64,000 bases of DNA from Actinoplanes utahensis (lineage in GTDB: Bacteria; Actinomycetota; Actinomycetes; Mycobacteriales; Micromonosporaceae): assembly GCF_016862455.1 (NCBI RefSeq), contig NZ_BOMZ01000071.1, forward strand, positions 60,703-124,702, in the 5' to 3' direction. Shown here piece by piece: positions 15,755 through 23,381 of the stretch. Both the position numbers and the translations under genes were made by a program. Under the pieces are notes generated by a model. That model had not been told where the DNA came from. It saw only the letters and a list, made by a program, of their open reading frames with translations, and did not search any database. Numbering within the stretch: position 1 is the stretch's first letter; every line of letters begins with the position of its first letter.

Positions 15755-16643
15755 GGCCGTAGCCCTTCTCTCCACGCCAGAAGTAGACGAAACCGAGGAT
15801 GCCGACCACCACGCTCCACGCGACCGCCTGGATCCACAGCACGGCGGGGACGTTGGCGAGCGTCGTGCCCTCGAGCAGCGCGTGCCGGTAGAGCTCGATG
15901 AAGACCAGCATCGGGTTGGCCTCGACGACCTGCAGCATCCAGCCCTTCAGGACGCTCTCGAACTGGGTCACCGGGTAGAGGACCGCGGAGCCGTACAGCC
16001 AGAACCGCATGATGAACGGGACCAGCTGCCGTACGTCGCTCATCTTGGTGACGTATCGGGCCATGAACATGATCAGCCCGATGTTGAAGATCGACTGGAG
16101 CAGCAGGATCGGCGCCACGAGCAGCCACTGGAAGGTGAGCGGCTCACCGTCGACCAGCACGATGCCGAAGAGCACGATCAGCGCGACCATGAAGTTGCGG
16201 ATCTCCACCAGCGCGGCCGAGATCGGCAGGGTGGCGCGCGGGAAGTGCAGGGCGCGGATCATGCCGATGTTGCCGGTGATCGAGTTCATCCCGATCTGAA
16301 CCGACGACTGGGTGAACTGGAAGACGAAGACGCCGATGCACAGGTACGAGATGAAGTTGTCCATCGACTTGTGCGTGTTCAGCACCAAACCGAAGATCAC
16401 GTAGTACACCGCGGCGTTGATCACCGGTGTGAGCACCTGCCACACCGCACCGAGCTTGGTGTTGCCGAGCGAGGAGGTTATCTTCGCTCCGGCGTGTGCC
16501 CGGATGAAGTGCCGGTACTCCCACAGCTGCCGGGTGTACTCCGGAAGGCTGGGAAGCCGTCCGGAGTAGCTCAGACCGTGTCGCCGGGCCAGCTCCTTGA
16601 GGGAGAGGCCGGCGTCGGCCGAGGCGACCGCCGTCTCTGGCAT
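15747..16643 (-). CDS. Polysaccharide/teichoic acid ABC exporter, permease subunit (Wzm/TagG type)
   Basis: Membrane component of an ABC-2 exporter. It is about 298 aa with six predicted helices (NAAVYYVIFGLVL, YLCIGVFVFQF, FMVALIVLFGIVLV, LLLQSIFNIGLIMFM, FWLYGSAVLYPVT and the final AVAWSVVVGILGFVYFW). The EANPMLVFIELYRHALL segment is typical of the family. The ATG at 16643 has GGAG 9 nt upstream. An in-frame ATG at 16718 with GAGGG at 6 nt would add 25 residues. The pair may export the surface polymer that carries sugars made elsewhere in the window, but no assembly genes are adjacent. Confidence 0.9.
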   Translation of the reverse strand: MPETAVASADAGLSLKELARRHGLSYSGRLPSLPEYTRQLWEYRHFIRAHAGAKITSSLGNTKLGAVWQVLTPVINAAVYYVIFGLVLNTHKSMDNFISYLCIGVFVFQFTQSSVQIGMNSITGNIGMIRALHFPRATLPISAALVEIRNFMVALIVLFGIVLVDGEPLTFQWLLVAPILLLQSIFNIGLIMFMARYVTKMSDVRQLVPFIMRFWLYGSAVLYPVTQFESVLKGWMLQVVEANPMLVFIELYRHALLEGTTLANVPAVLWIQAVAWSVVVGILGFVYFWRGEKGYGRG

Positions 16644-16815
16644 GGGATGGTGCTCCGATCTCGTCGGCCCGCCGGACGCGGGTTCCGATGCCTGGTGCGA
16701 GGTCACAGCCAAAAGCATGACAGGCCCTCGCCGACGCCGATGGAACGGGTTCGTATCGACGTCGCTGTGACGGTAGCCGACCAAACGGCGGAACGCAACC
16801 GTTACGTCGTAGCGC

Positions 16816-16821
16816 TATAGT
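16816..16821 (+). promoter_or_regulatory. -10 hexamer of a leaderless promoter for the TetR gene
   Basis: TATAGT, close to TATAAT, ends 6 nt before the GTG at 16828, and there is no Shine-Dalgarno sequence. Initiation would fall on or next to the start codon. The 184-bp divergent gap to the exporter permease is the natural place for a TetR operator. Confidence 0.6.
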
Positions 16822-16827
16822 GACTCT

Positions 16828-17427
16828 GTGGCGACTATCAAGCGGGCACCAGCCGGAGCGGCGGTGCTCCGAGGCGACATCACCGTGGCGATCCGCAACG
16901 CGGTCATGAGCGAACTGGCGGAGGTGGGTTACGGCAGGTTGTCCATCGAGGCGGTGGCGCGTCGTGCCGGGGTCGGCAAGACGGCCATCTACCGTCGATG
17001 GAGCAACAAACTCGAGATGGTAATGGAGATAATCTCGGATGTCGCGGAGCGGAAGGTGCCGCTTCCCGACACCGGGAGTTTCGCCGGCGACCTGGAGCTG
17101 CTCCTGCTGATCGTGAAGACGGCACTGCAGCACCGGATGGCCTCGCAGATCATCCCCGACCTGATGGCCGAGGCTGCGCGTAATCCGCAGATCGCCGAGA
17201 CCCTCCAGCGAGCCCTGCGCACCCACCAGCAGGCCGTCGGGGAGAAGTTGATCGGCCAGGCCGTGACCCGTGGTGAGCTGCCCGAGGGGACCGATCCGGA
17301 TGTGGCGGTCGACATGATCCTCGGCCCGCTCTACTGGCGTCTCGCGGTGGCCCGTCAGCCGATCGAGGACGACTACCTGGAGAAGTTCACCGTGGCGGTG
17401 ACCGCGGCGCTGCGCGCCACCGGCTGA
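16828..17427 (+). CDS. TetR/AcrR family transcriptional regulator
   Basis: A 199-aa one-component regulator. The N-terminal helix-turn-helix (GRLSIEAVARRAGVGKTAIY RRW, residues about 35-60) is typical. The C-terminal ligand-binding domain, with GPLYWRLAVARQPIEDDYLEKF, matches the TetR_C_11-like group common in actinobacteria. The ligand is unknown. The gene is divergent from the polysaccharide exporter operon, which is the obvious candidate target along with itself. It seems to be transcribed without a leader. Confidence 0.93.
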   Translation: MATIKRAPAGAAVLRGDITVAIRNAVMSELAEVGYGRLSIEAVARRAGVGKTAIYRRWSNKLEMVMEIISDVAERKVPLPDTGSFAGDLELLLLIVKTALQHRMASQIIPDLMAEAARNPQIAETLQRALRTHQQAVGEKLIGQAVTRGELPEGTDPDVAVDMILGPLYWRLAVARQPIEDDYLEKFTVAVTAALRATG

Positions 17428-17538
17428 CCCCGCACCCGTTCGGGTCCCGGATAGCTCCCTTTCGCAACTCAGAAAGCCAGGAGCCGGGCCGTGCGCTGCC
17501 GACCGGAGAGGGCGACCCCCCAACCGGAGCCGGAGGCC

Positions 17539-17901
17539 ATGACCACTTCCTGTGAACCCCGCGTCGACTTCACGGTGCTCGACGCCGCATCCATCCTCGC
17601 CATCGCCATGGGCGGCACGCCGGCCGTGGACTCCCGGCCGGCGTCGGCCCACCCCCGCGTGGTGACCGGCGCCGCCGTGGTCGGCGCCTGGCGCAGCGCC
17701 GACGGTGTGGTTCAGCTCAAGCTGCGCGTCGACGGCACCTACGCCGGCGAGGTCGCGGGCCGCCGGCAGCCCGCCAAGGGCACCTACTGGGTCGACGGCG
17801 AGTCGGTGGTGCTGCACGACGACTCCGGCCTGCAGACGCCGATCCACGTGCTCGACGGTGAGCTGGAGATGGCCGGTCACCGCTTGCGGCCGGCCTGCTG
17901 A
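17539..17901 (+). CDS. Hypothetical protein with Atu4866-like domain
   Basis: About 120 aa. The C-terminal 70 residues read as a small beta-barrel: VVGAWRSADGVVQLKLRVDG, TYAGEVAGRRQPAKGTYWVDG, HDDSGLQTP and ELEMAGHRLRPA. This pattern resembles the Atu4866 domain, whose function is unknown. The ATG at 17539 follows CGGAGCCGGAGG. A GTG at 17491 would add 16 poorly ordered residues. There is no signal peptide. Assignment to the family is from memory of its pattern. Confidence 0.6.
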   Translation: MTTSCEPRVDFTVLDAASILAIAMGGTPAVDSRPASAHPRVVTGAAVVGAWRSADGVVQLKLRVDGTYAGEVAGRRQPAKGTYWVDGESVVLHDDSGLQTPIHVLDGELEMAGHRLRPAC

Positions 17902-17994
17902 TCGGGGCTGGGCCCCACGGGGTCCACCGCACAGGGGCCTAAGGCCGCTGCGGCCGTGGCCGATCGGGAGGGGACACCGAACAGGGAGGACGGC

Positions 17995-18558
17995 ATGCGG
18001 CGCACCGGGATCGCGATCGTGCTGGCGGGAGCAACGCTGGCCCTCAGTGGCTGTGCCGCGCTGGGACTGGGCGGGGACACGGCCGGCGAGTCGTCGGCCA
18101 CCGCCCGCGAGGGCACCAAGTGGATCAATGTGGAGGCGGGCCGGGCGACACCGTCGCCGTCCGAGACGATGGGGAGGCCGACCGCCACACCCACCGCGTC
18201 GCTCTCACTGCCGGCTCCCGACCCGAGCTGCACGAAGAACTGGACCCGGACCGAGGCCGTGCTGATCCCGGTCGAGGTGACGCCGGGCGCGGGTTCGCTC
18301 ACCGTCGAGTGGCCCACCCAGTACGACTCGAACTACCGGGTCACCGCCGTGCCGCAGGCTCTGGTGTCCGGCGCTCAGCCGGAACCGGAGTGGAAAGAGG
18401 TGCCGCCCGGCACCGGCTGTGCGGTGAGCACCACACTGACCGGCCTGACCCCGGGCGCGGCCTACATCGTCTGGCTGGACGCACCGAACTCCGGCCGGGA
18501 GAGGGACGGAACCCGGCACCTCTACAGCGGCCGCTCCGGCGTGGTCTACCCGCTCTGA
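17995..18558 (+). CDS. Putative lipoprotein with fibronectin-III-like C-terminus
   Basis: A 187-aa exported protein. The start MRRTGIAIVLAGATLALSGC is a lipoprotein signal ending in an LSGC lipobox. A Thr/Pro/Ser-rich stalk (TPSPSETMGRPTATPTAS) follows, then a globular domain of about 100 aa. That domain ends in the fibronectin-III-like pattern STTLTGLTPGAAYIVWLDAP. The ATG at 17995 has AGGGAGGA just upstream. An upstream in-frame GTG (17956) is rejected because it would bury the signal peptide. Function unknown, probably at the cell surface. Confidence 0.78.
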   Translation: MRRTGIAIVLAGATLALSGCAALGLGGDTAGESSATAREGTKWINVEAGRATPSPSETMGRPTATPTASLSLPAPDPSCTKNWTRTEAVLIPVEVTPGAGSLTVEWPTQYDSNYRVTAVPQALVSGAQPEPEWKEVPPGTGCAVSTTLTGLTPGAAYIVWLDAPNSGRERDGTRHLYSGRSGVVYPL

Positions 18559-18598
18559 CAGGCTTCGTGTGGGAAGTGCGGCCGAATTCGACAGGCCG

Positions 18599-19054
18599 TC
18601 ACCACTGTGCGCCGGCGCGCTCCACGGTCAGGACCTCGAGGCCGGCCGGGCTCAGGCGGTACTTCGTCATGCTGGTCAGCGCGGGCCCGTAGACGTGCAC
18701 GCTGATCGCCGGGCGCGACGAGCGGTTCTCGATCCGGTGGATGTGGTGGCTGCCGAACCGGCGCCCGGCGCCCTCGCCCAGCTCCCGTGACGCCACCCGG
18801 GGCGTCCGGTCGCGTACCGACACGGTGTCCTCCACCAGGGTGCCGCTGTGCAGGTAGAAGGCGCCCGCCGAGCCGCCGTGGTCGTGGATCTCGGTGCCCT
18901 GGCCGGGGAGCCAGGTGAGCAGCCAGACCTCGTAGTCGTCGGTGAGCGTGAGCCGGTGGTACCACCGCTCGACCGGGTCGAATCGGGGCGGCACCGGCCA
19001 GGCGCTTGCCGCGGCGGAGAACTCCTGGGCGATGGCGAGGTGGTCGGCGCGCAC
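18599..19054 (-). CDS. Cysteine dioxygenase type I
   Basis: Oxidises L-cysteine to cysteine sulfinate with O2 and Fe(II) in the cytosol. At 151 aa it is short, like other bacterial enzymes. The cupin metal site is visible: EIHDHGGSAGAFYLHSGTL supplies two His and GSHHIHRIENRS the third. The following ISVHVYGP carries the catalytic Tyr. The Cys of the mammalian Cys-Tyr crosslink is absent (Gly/Ala-rich GGSAGAF), as is normal in bacteria. The GTG at 19054 has AGGAGG 5 nt upstream. A perfect 9-bp inverted repeat lies directly upstream (19067-19091). Confidence 0.9.
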   Translation of the reverse strand: MRADHLAIAQEFSAAASAWPVPPRFDPVERWYHRLTLTDDYEVWLLTWLPGQGTEIHDHGGSAGAFYLHSGTLVEDTVSVRDRTPRVASRELGEGAGRRFGSHHIHRIENRSSRPAISVHVYGPALTSMTKYRLSPAGLEVLTVERAGAQW

Positions 19055-19066
19055 GATGCCTCCTAT

Positions 19067-19091
19067 AAAACCTATGGACCTGATAGGTTTT
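19067..19091 (-). promoter_or_regulatory. Putative operator or hairpin upstream of cysteine dioxygenase
   Basis: AAAACCTAT and ATAGGTTTT form a perfect 9-bp inverted repeat separated by 7 nt, starting 13 nt upstream of the GTG. It is conspicuously A/T-rich for this genome. The symmetry suits a dimeric repressor, for example of the Rrf2 type, that senses cysteine or sulfur status. That identity is inference. Confidence 0.5.
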
Positions 19092-19382
19092 ACCACAAGA
19101 TCACCTCGCGTGGGGCGGAATCCGGGATCCGGTGCGCGACCCGAAAGAGGCGTGGTGCGCAATGCCTCTTTCGAGAACTGACGCGAAAACTTCGTTGCGC
19201 GACCGTATGCGTACGCTGCGTTCATTGAATCGGCCCATCCGTCACCGGATCGGCCTACCCCGATCGGCCGTTCCGGCGAAATACGCTGCTCAGCCGGTCC
19301 CTGGCGAATAGAGAAAGCTATATGGTGACCAGCGCTGCCGAGAATCGGGCTCTGATGCCCTGACCACACCGAGGACGGACAC

Positions 19383-20432
19383 GTGTTGAAGTCACGCCGC
19401 GGACTGCTTGCCGCCGGCATCACCGTCGCCGTGGTCGGCTCGATCGGAGTCGCCTCCACGCTGACCGCGGGCGCCGAGCAGATTCCGGCGCCGGCGGTGG
19501 CGCCCGCCGTCGCCGCCCAGGCGGCCGTGCCCGTGGCCGACCTCAGCCCGCCGGCGAAGCTGCCATGGGGCCAGCGCCCGCAGAAGATCCGGACCGGGCG
19601 TGGTGGGGCGACCAGCAAGACCCTCAAGGCGGCCGGCCTGGCCGCGGCCGCCCCCGACGCGTCGGGCCGCGAGGCCGAGCAGGAGTTCGCCCCGAAGGGC
19701 CGGACCGGCCGCAAGTCGGAGCGGACCAGCGTGATCCCGCCGGAGCCGCCGACCCCGACGCCGACCGCCGCCGGCGCCAAGCCGACCGTGTACTTCCACT
19801 ACAACGTCGGCACGCAGGCCGCGGTCACCGAGGGGGCGTACGCCAAACTCACCATCGGCAAGCCGGTGCTGGACCGCGCCGACTATCACACGCTCGCCGA
19901 GATCGCGGTGCAGTCGGCCGACGGCACCCAGATCGTCGAGGTGGGCTGGAACGTGGACCGCGTCGTCAACGGCGACGACGATCCGCACCTGTTCGTCTTC
20001 CACTGGGTCAACGGCAAGTCGACCTGCTACAACGGCTGCGGGTTCGTGCCGTACAGCGAGAACATCCGCCCCGGCGACACCCTGCCGTACGACGTCACCA
20101 AGCCCTTCGGCATCCAGTACAACAACGGCGCCTGGTGGATCGCGTACGACACCGAGTGGGTCGGGCACTTCCCGGTGACCAACTGGACCGTCCCGTTCAA
20201 GCAGTCCGGCCTGGTGCAGATCTTCGGCGAGGTGGCCGCGGCCAGCCCGCAGCCGTGCACGCAGATGGGCAACGGCAGGGTCGGCGAGGACGCCACGTCG
20301 GCGCGCATCGGCAGTGTCACCTACCTCAACGGGCCCACCGTGGACCTCAACATCCGCAGCATCGGCGATGTCTACAGTGTCTCCAAGATGACCGGGCGCA
20401 CCTTCCGCTACGGCGGCCCCGGAGCCTGCTGA
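19383..20432 (+). CDS. Secreted neprosin-domain protein
   Basis: A 349-aa exported protein. It has a signal peptide (RRGLLAAGITVAVVGSIGV, cleavage near AGA), a disordered Ala/Pro-rich linker to about residue 125, and then a neprosin-type domain. Domain evidence: VYFHYNVGTQAAVTEGAYAK, EIAVQSADGTQIVEVGWNVD, HWVNGKSTCYNGCGFV, GIQYNNGAWWIAYDTEWVGH and IFGEVAAASPQPCTQMGNG. Neprosin proteins include plant prolyl endopeptidases with a two-glutamate mechanism. The bacterial members are mostly uncharacterised. The GTG has GAGGAC about 9 nt upstream. A hairpin terminator follows. Confidence 0.75.
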   Translation: MLKSRRGLLAAGITVAVVGSIGVASTLTAGAEQIPAPAVAPAVAAQAAVPVADLSPPAKLPWGQRPQKIRTGRGGATSKTLKAAGLAAAAPDASGREAEQEFAPKGRTGRKSERTSVIPPEPPTPTPTAAGAKPTVYFHYNVGTQAAVTEGAYAKLTIGKPVLDRADYHTLAEIAVQSADGTQIVEVGWNVDRVVNGDDDPHLFVFHWVNGKSTCYNGCGFVPYSENIRPGDTLPYDVTKPFGIQYNNGAWWIAYDTEWVGHFPVTNWTVPFKQSGLVQIFGEVAAASPQPCTQMGNGRVGEDATSARIGSVTYLNGPTVDLNIRSIGDVYSVSKMTGRTFRYGGPGAC

Positions 20433-20448
20433 CCTCGATTCTCGACCT

Positions 20449-20482
20449 CGATGCCCGGTACCCGAAAGGGTGCCGGGCATCG
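20449..20482 (+). terminator. Hairpin terminator after the neprosin gene
   Basis: A 15-bp stem (CGATGCCCGGTACCC with GGGTGCCGGGCATCG, one G-T wobble) closes on a GAAA tetraloop and is followed by ACGTTTCT. It lies 17 nt after the stop at 20432. Confidence 0.85.
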
Positions 20483-20577
20483 ACGTTTCTGGAAGTACGG
20501 GCAGCTCTTGAACCGGTCCACATGCCACGATGTACATCCGGGTGGACGGGCCTGACCCGAGGGGAGAGCTGGCGCCG

Positions 20578-21099
20578 ATGAAGCGACGGGTGAGCCCCGA
20601 CGAGCAACTGATGACCGCGCTCTACACCGAGCACTACGCCGTCCTGATCAATTTCGTCTCGCGTTACGTGTCGGACCGGCACAAGGCGGAGGATCTTGTT
20701 CAGGAGACGCTGTTGCGAGCCTGGAAGCACATCGACCACCTCGACCCGGAACCGGGACGGACCAGGTCGTACCTGCTCACCATCGCCCGCAACGTGGTGA
20801 CCAACGCCTGGCGCGCCGAACAGCGCAGGCCGAAGCTGGTCGCCGACGAGAACGCGGTCAATTCGGTGCCGTCGGCTGACAATGTTGATCAGATGGTGGA
20901 AGGTTGGCTGGTGGCGGAGGCGCTCGAGCGGCTCTCGCCGGAACACCGGGCGGTCATCCAGGCGATGTACTACGAGGGGCAGAGCGTGGCGGATGCGGCG
21001 CGGAAGCTGTCGGTGCCGGAGGGCACGGTGAAATCGCGCGCCTATTACGCGGTTCGCGCGTTACGTACCGTCTTCGAGGAGATGGGGATGTTGCGATGA
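20578..21099 (+). CDS. ECF RNA polymerase sigma factor (SigL-like)
   Basis: A 173-aa extracytoplasmic-function sigma factor. Region 2 is YTEHYAVLINFVSRYVSD...AEDLVQETLLRAW and region 4 is LSPEHRAVIQAMYYEGQSVADAA, ending in a helix-turn-helix (LSVPEGTVKSRAYYAVRALR). The ATG at 20578 is preceded by GGGGAGAG about 9 nt away. The stop overlaps the anti-sigma gene start as ATGA, so the two are translationally coupled. Pairing with a zinc anti-sigma factor suggests redox or envelope-stress control, like the mycobacterial SigL/RslA system. The similarity to SigL is from memory. Confidence 0.93.
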   Translation: MKRRVSPDEQLMTALYTEHYAVLINFVSRYVSDRHKAEDLVQETLLRAWKHIDHLDPEPGRTRSYLLTIARNVVTNAWRAEQRRPKLVADENAVNSVPSADNVDQMVEGWLVAEALERLSPEHRAVIQAMYYEGQSVADAARKLSVPEGTVKSRAYYAVRALRTVFEEMGMLR

Positions 21100-21818
21100 G
21101 CGACGTGGACGAGCACGAATCCCTGCACCGTCTTCTCGGTGGGTACCTGCTCGGTGGACTGGACGAGGCCGACACCGAGAAACTCGACGAGCACCTGCAC
21201 GACTGCGCCGAATGCCGGGCGGAACTGGACCGGCTGGCGCCCGTACCGGAGATGTTGCAGAGCCTGCCGGACGCACGGCACCTCGGTGGTGGCGCGGCGC
21301 TGGCGGTCGGGCCGGCCGCACGGCCCAGCCCGCAGAACATCGAGAACCTGCTGAGCCGGATGCGCGCCGAGAAGTACAAGGAGACCCGGGTGAGCCGGGT
21401 GCGCTGGCTGGCCGCCGCCTCGGTCACGCTGATCGCGGCCGCCGCCATCGGCTACGGCATCATGACCAACACCGGCGACACCCCGGACGGCCCCAAGGAG
21501 CCGATCGCCCTGCCGAGCGCGGTCACCGCCCAGTTCCAGCCGGCCCCGGGCAACGGGCTCACCGGCAAGGCCTCGGTCACCCCGAAGAAGTGGGGCGTCG
21601 AGGTGACCCTGGATGTCAGCCGGATGTCCGGTGACGGGCCGTTCCTCTGCCTGGTCAAGACCAAGAACGGGGCCACGCAGCAGGCTGCCGCGTGGGGAGA
21701 CACGGTGGACGGCGAGGCGAAACTGACCGGCGCGAGTTCGACACCGGCGTCCGACGTCGCCTCGATTCTGATCACCGACCGGAACGGCAACGTGCTCGGG
21801 ACGGCGGCGTTGGCCTAA
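21096..21818 (+). CDS. Zinc-binding anti-sigma factor (RslA/RskA-like)
   Basis: A 240-aa membrane anti-sigma factor. An N-terminal zinc anti-sigma domain carries the H-x3-C-x2-C motif (His33, Cys37, Cys40). A cytoplasmic linker follows, then one transmembrane helix (WLAAASVTLIAAAAIGYGIM, about 108-127), and an extracytoplasmic anti-sigma-K-like domain. The latter has VTPKKWGVEVTLDVSRM and ends DRNGNVLGTAALA. It would hold the upstream ECF factor inactive until released. The gene overlaps the sigma gene by 4 nt. Its stop overlaps the stop of the convergent response regulator gene. Confidence 0.9.
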   Translation: MSDVDEHESLHRLLGGYLLGGLDEADTEKLDEHLHDCAECRAELDRLAPVPEMLQSLPDARHLGGGAALAVGPAARPSPQNIENLLSRMRAEKYKETRVSRVRWLAAASVTLIAAAAIGYGIMTNTGDTPDGPKEPIALPSAVTAQFQPAPGNGLTGKASVTPKKWGVEVTLDVSRMSGDGPFLCLVKTKNGATQQAAAWGDTVDGEAKLTGASSTPASDVASILITDRNGNVLGTAALA

Positions 21819-22294
21819 GCGATCCGCCGCACCGGAGCCGTGATCTCGAGGGGCTCGGAAAGGCGGGCCTGCCGGGCGGCGAGCATCGCCGCCCGGGTGG
21901 CCACCGCCGAGCGGCGCGCCGCGCAGGACCGATCGCCGATCAGCGCCTCCAGCCGGGCGGCGAGCTCGGCCCGGCTGAACGGCTTGGACAGGAAGTCGTC
22001 CGCGCCGGCGTGCAACGCGGTGGTCATCTGATGGCGGTGCACGTCCGCGCTCACCACCATGACCGGCAGCGACTCGGTGGTGGGCGACTCGCGGATGATC
22101 CGGCACAGTTCGATGCCCGAGATCCCGGGCATCCGCACGTCGATGAGGGCGGCGTCGACACCACCCTCGGACAGCAGCGCCAGCGCACCGGTGGAGTCGC
22201 CCGCCGCCACCACGTCGTAACCGAGCCGTTCCAGCACGAGGGTCAGGAGTTCGCGGTGGTCGGCCTCGTCGTCGGCGATCAACACGGTGGTCAC
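21815..22294 (-). CDS. Single-domain response regulator with short C-terminal tail
   Basis: A 159-aa CheY-like receiver: acidic pocket LIADDEADHREL, phosphoacceptor Asp52 in LIDVRMPGISG, switch Ser in VMVVSADV and Lys in FLSKPFSRAEL. About 40 arginine/alanine-rich residues follow but no output domain. It probably acts by protein-protein contact. No histidine kinase is adjacent. The GTG at 22294 has GGAGG 5 nt upstream. Longer in-frame frames upstream overlap the divergent oxidoreductase gene and are rejected. Confidence 0.86.
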   Translation of the reverse strand: MTTVLIADDEADHRELLTLVLERLGYDVVAAGDSTGALALLSEGGVDAALIDVRMPGISGIELCRIIRESPTTESLPVMVVSADVHRHQMTTALHAGADDFLSKPFSRAELAARLEALIGDRSCAARRSAVATRAAMLAARQARLSEPLEITAPVRRIA

Positions 22295-22355
22295 GGGAGC
22301 CTCCAGGGTCTGCTGTCTACCCTTCGGCAGCCCTGAGGAACCGCTGAGCGCCAAA

Positions 22356-22361
22356 TAGGGT
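22356..22361 (+). promoter_or_regulatory. -10-like hexamer before the quinone oxidoreductase gene
   Basis: TAGGGT ends 6 nt before the ATG at 22368. A GGAGG sequence lies in the short gap but is too close to the ATG to be a good ribosome-binding site, so leaderless initiation is plausible. Confidence 0.35.
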
Positions 22362-22367
22362 GGAGGC

Positions 22368-23381
22368 ATGCGTGCTGCCGTTTTCCACGAGCCGGGTCCC
22401 GCTTCCGTCCTCCAGATCGTCGACCGCCGGCTGCCACCGGCCGGGGCGGGTGAGGTGCGCGTGCGCATCGTCCTCTCGGCAGTCAACCCGACCGACACCG
22501 GCACCCGCGCCGGCCGCGGGGTGCCCGACGGCGTCGTGCCGCCCCGGGTGCCGAACCAGGACGGGGCGGGCGTGGTGGACGCGCTCGGCGAGGGCGTCCG
22601 CGGCCTGGAGCCGGGCGACCGGGTCTGGGTGTGGGACGCGGGTTACGCGCGGGCGGACGGCACCGCCCAGGAGTACGTCGTGCTCCCCCGCCACCAGGTG
22701 GTCCGGATGAACGACGACGTCCCGTTCGAGGTCGGCGCGGATCTGGGCATTCCGGCCCTGACCGCGCACCGCTGTCTCACCGTGGCCGCCGGCGGACCGG
22801 CCCGGCTGGAACCGGGCGCGCTGACGGGCCGGACCGTGCTGGTCGCCGGTGGAGCGGGCGCGGTCGGCAACGCGGTGATCCAGCTCGCCAAGTGGGCCGG
22901 TGCGACCGTGCTGACCACGGTCAGCTCGAAGGAGAAGGCCGACCTCGCGCTCGCGGCCGGCGCCGACGCGGTGGTGAACTACCGCGAGGAGGACGTCGCC
23001 GCCCGGGTCCGCGAGATCGCCCCGGCCGGCCCTGACCTCATCGTCGAGGTGGACACCGGGAACCTCGACCTGGACCTGGACGTGATCGCTCCCGGCGGCA
23101 ACATCGTCGTCTACGTCGTCGGCGAGATCCACATGTCCGACGTCAAGGCGATCCTGAAGAACGTCAGCCTCGACTTCGTGCTGACCTACACCACTACGCC
23201 GGAGGAGAAGGCGAACGCCGTGTCCGCGGTCGCCGAGGCGGCGAACGCGGGCGCTTTCCGGGTCGGCGAGCAGGCCGGGCTGCCGATCCTCCGGTTCCCG
23301 CTGGACCGCGCGGCCGACGCGCACGAGGCGGTCGAGAACCACGCGGTCGGCAAGGTGGTCATCGAGGTGACCGCTCCCTGA
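22368..23381 (+). CDS. Zinc-free NADPH:quinone oxidoreductase (MDR family)
   Basis: A medium-chain dehydrogenase/reductase of the quinone oxidoreductase type, 337 aa, cytosolic. The GroES-like N-terminal half has VLSAVNPTDTGTRAG and PPRVPNQDGAGVV. The Rossmann half has VLVAGGAGAVGNAVIQLAKW, and GADAVVNYREEDV is typical. The structural-zinc cysteines of alcohol dehydrogenases are missing, as in QOR proteins. The gene is convergent with pseG, and the two stop regions overlap by 23 bp. Confidence 0.9.
   Translation: MRAAVFHEPGPASVLQIVDRRLPPAGAGEVRVRIVLSAVNPTDTGTRAGRGVPDGVVPPRVPNQDGAGVVDALGEGVRGLEPGDRVWVWDAGYARADGTAQEYVVLPRHQVVRMNDDVPFEVGADLGIPALTAHRCLTVAAGGPARLEPGALTGRTVLVAGGAGAVGNAVIQLAKWAGATVLTTVSSKEKADLALAAGADAVVNYREEDVAARVREIAPAGPDLIVEVDTGNLDLDLDVIAPGGNIVVYVVGEIHMSDVKAILKNVSLDFVLTYTTTPEEKANAVSAVAEAANAGAFRVGEQAGLPILRFPLDRAADAHEAVENHAVGKVVIEVTAP

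Noticed and set aside
19322..19363. A 13-codon mini-ORF in the leader of the neprosin gene
   Set aside because: It is too short to judge, has no regulatory codon run and no clear overlap with the downstream start.
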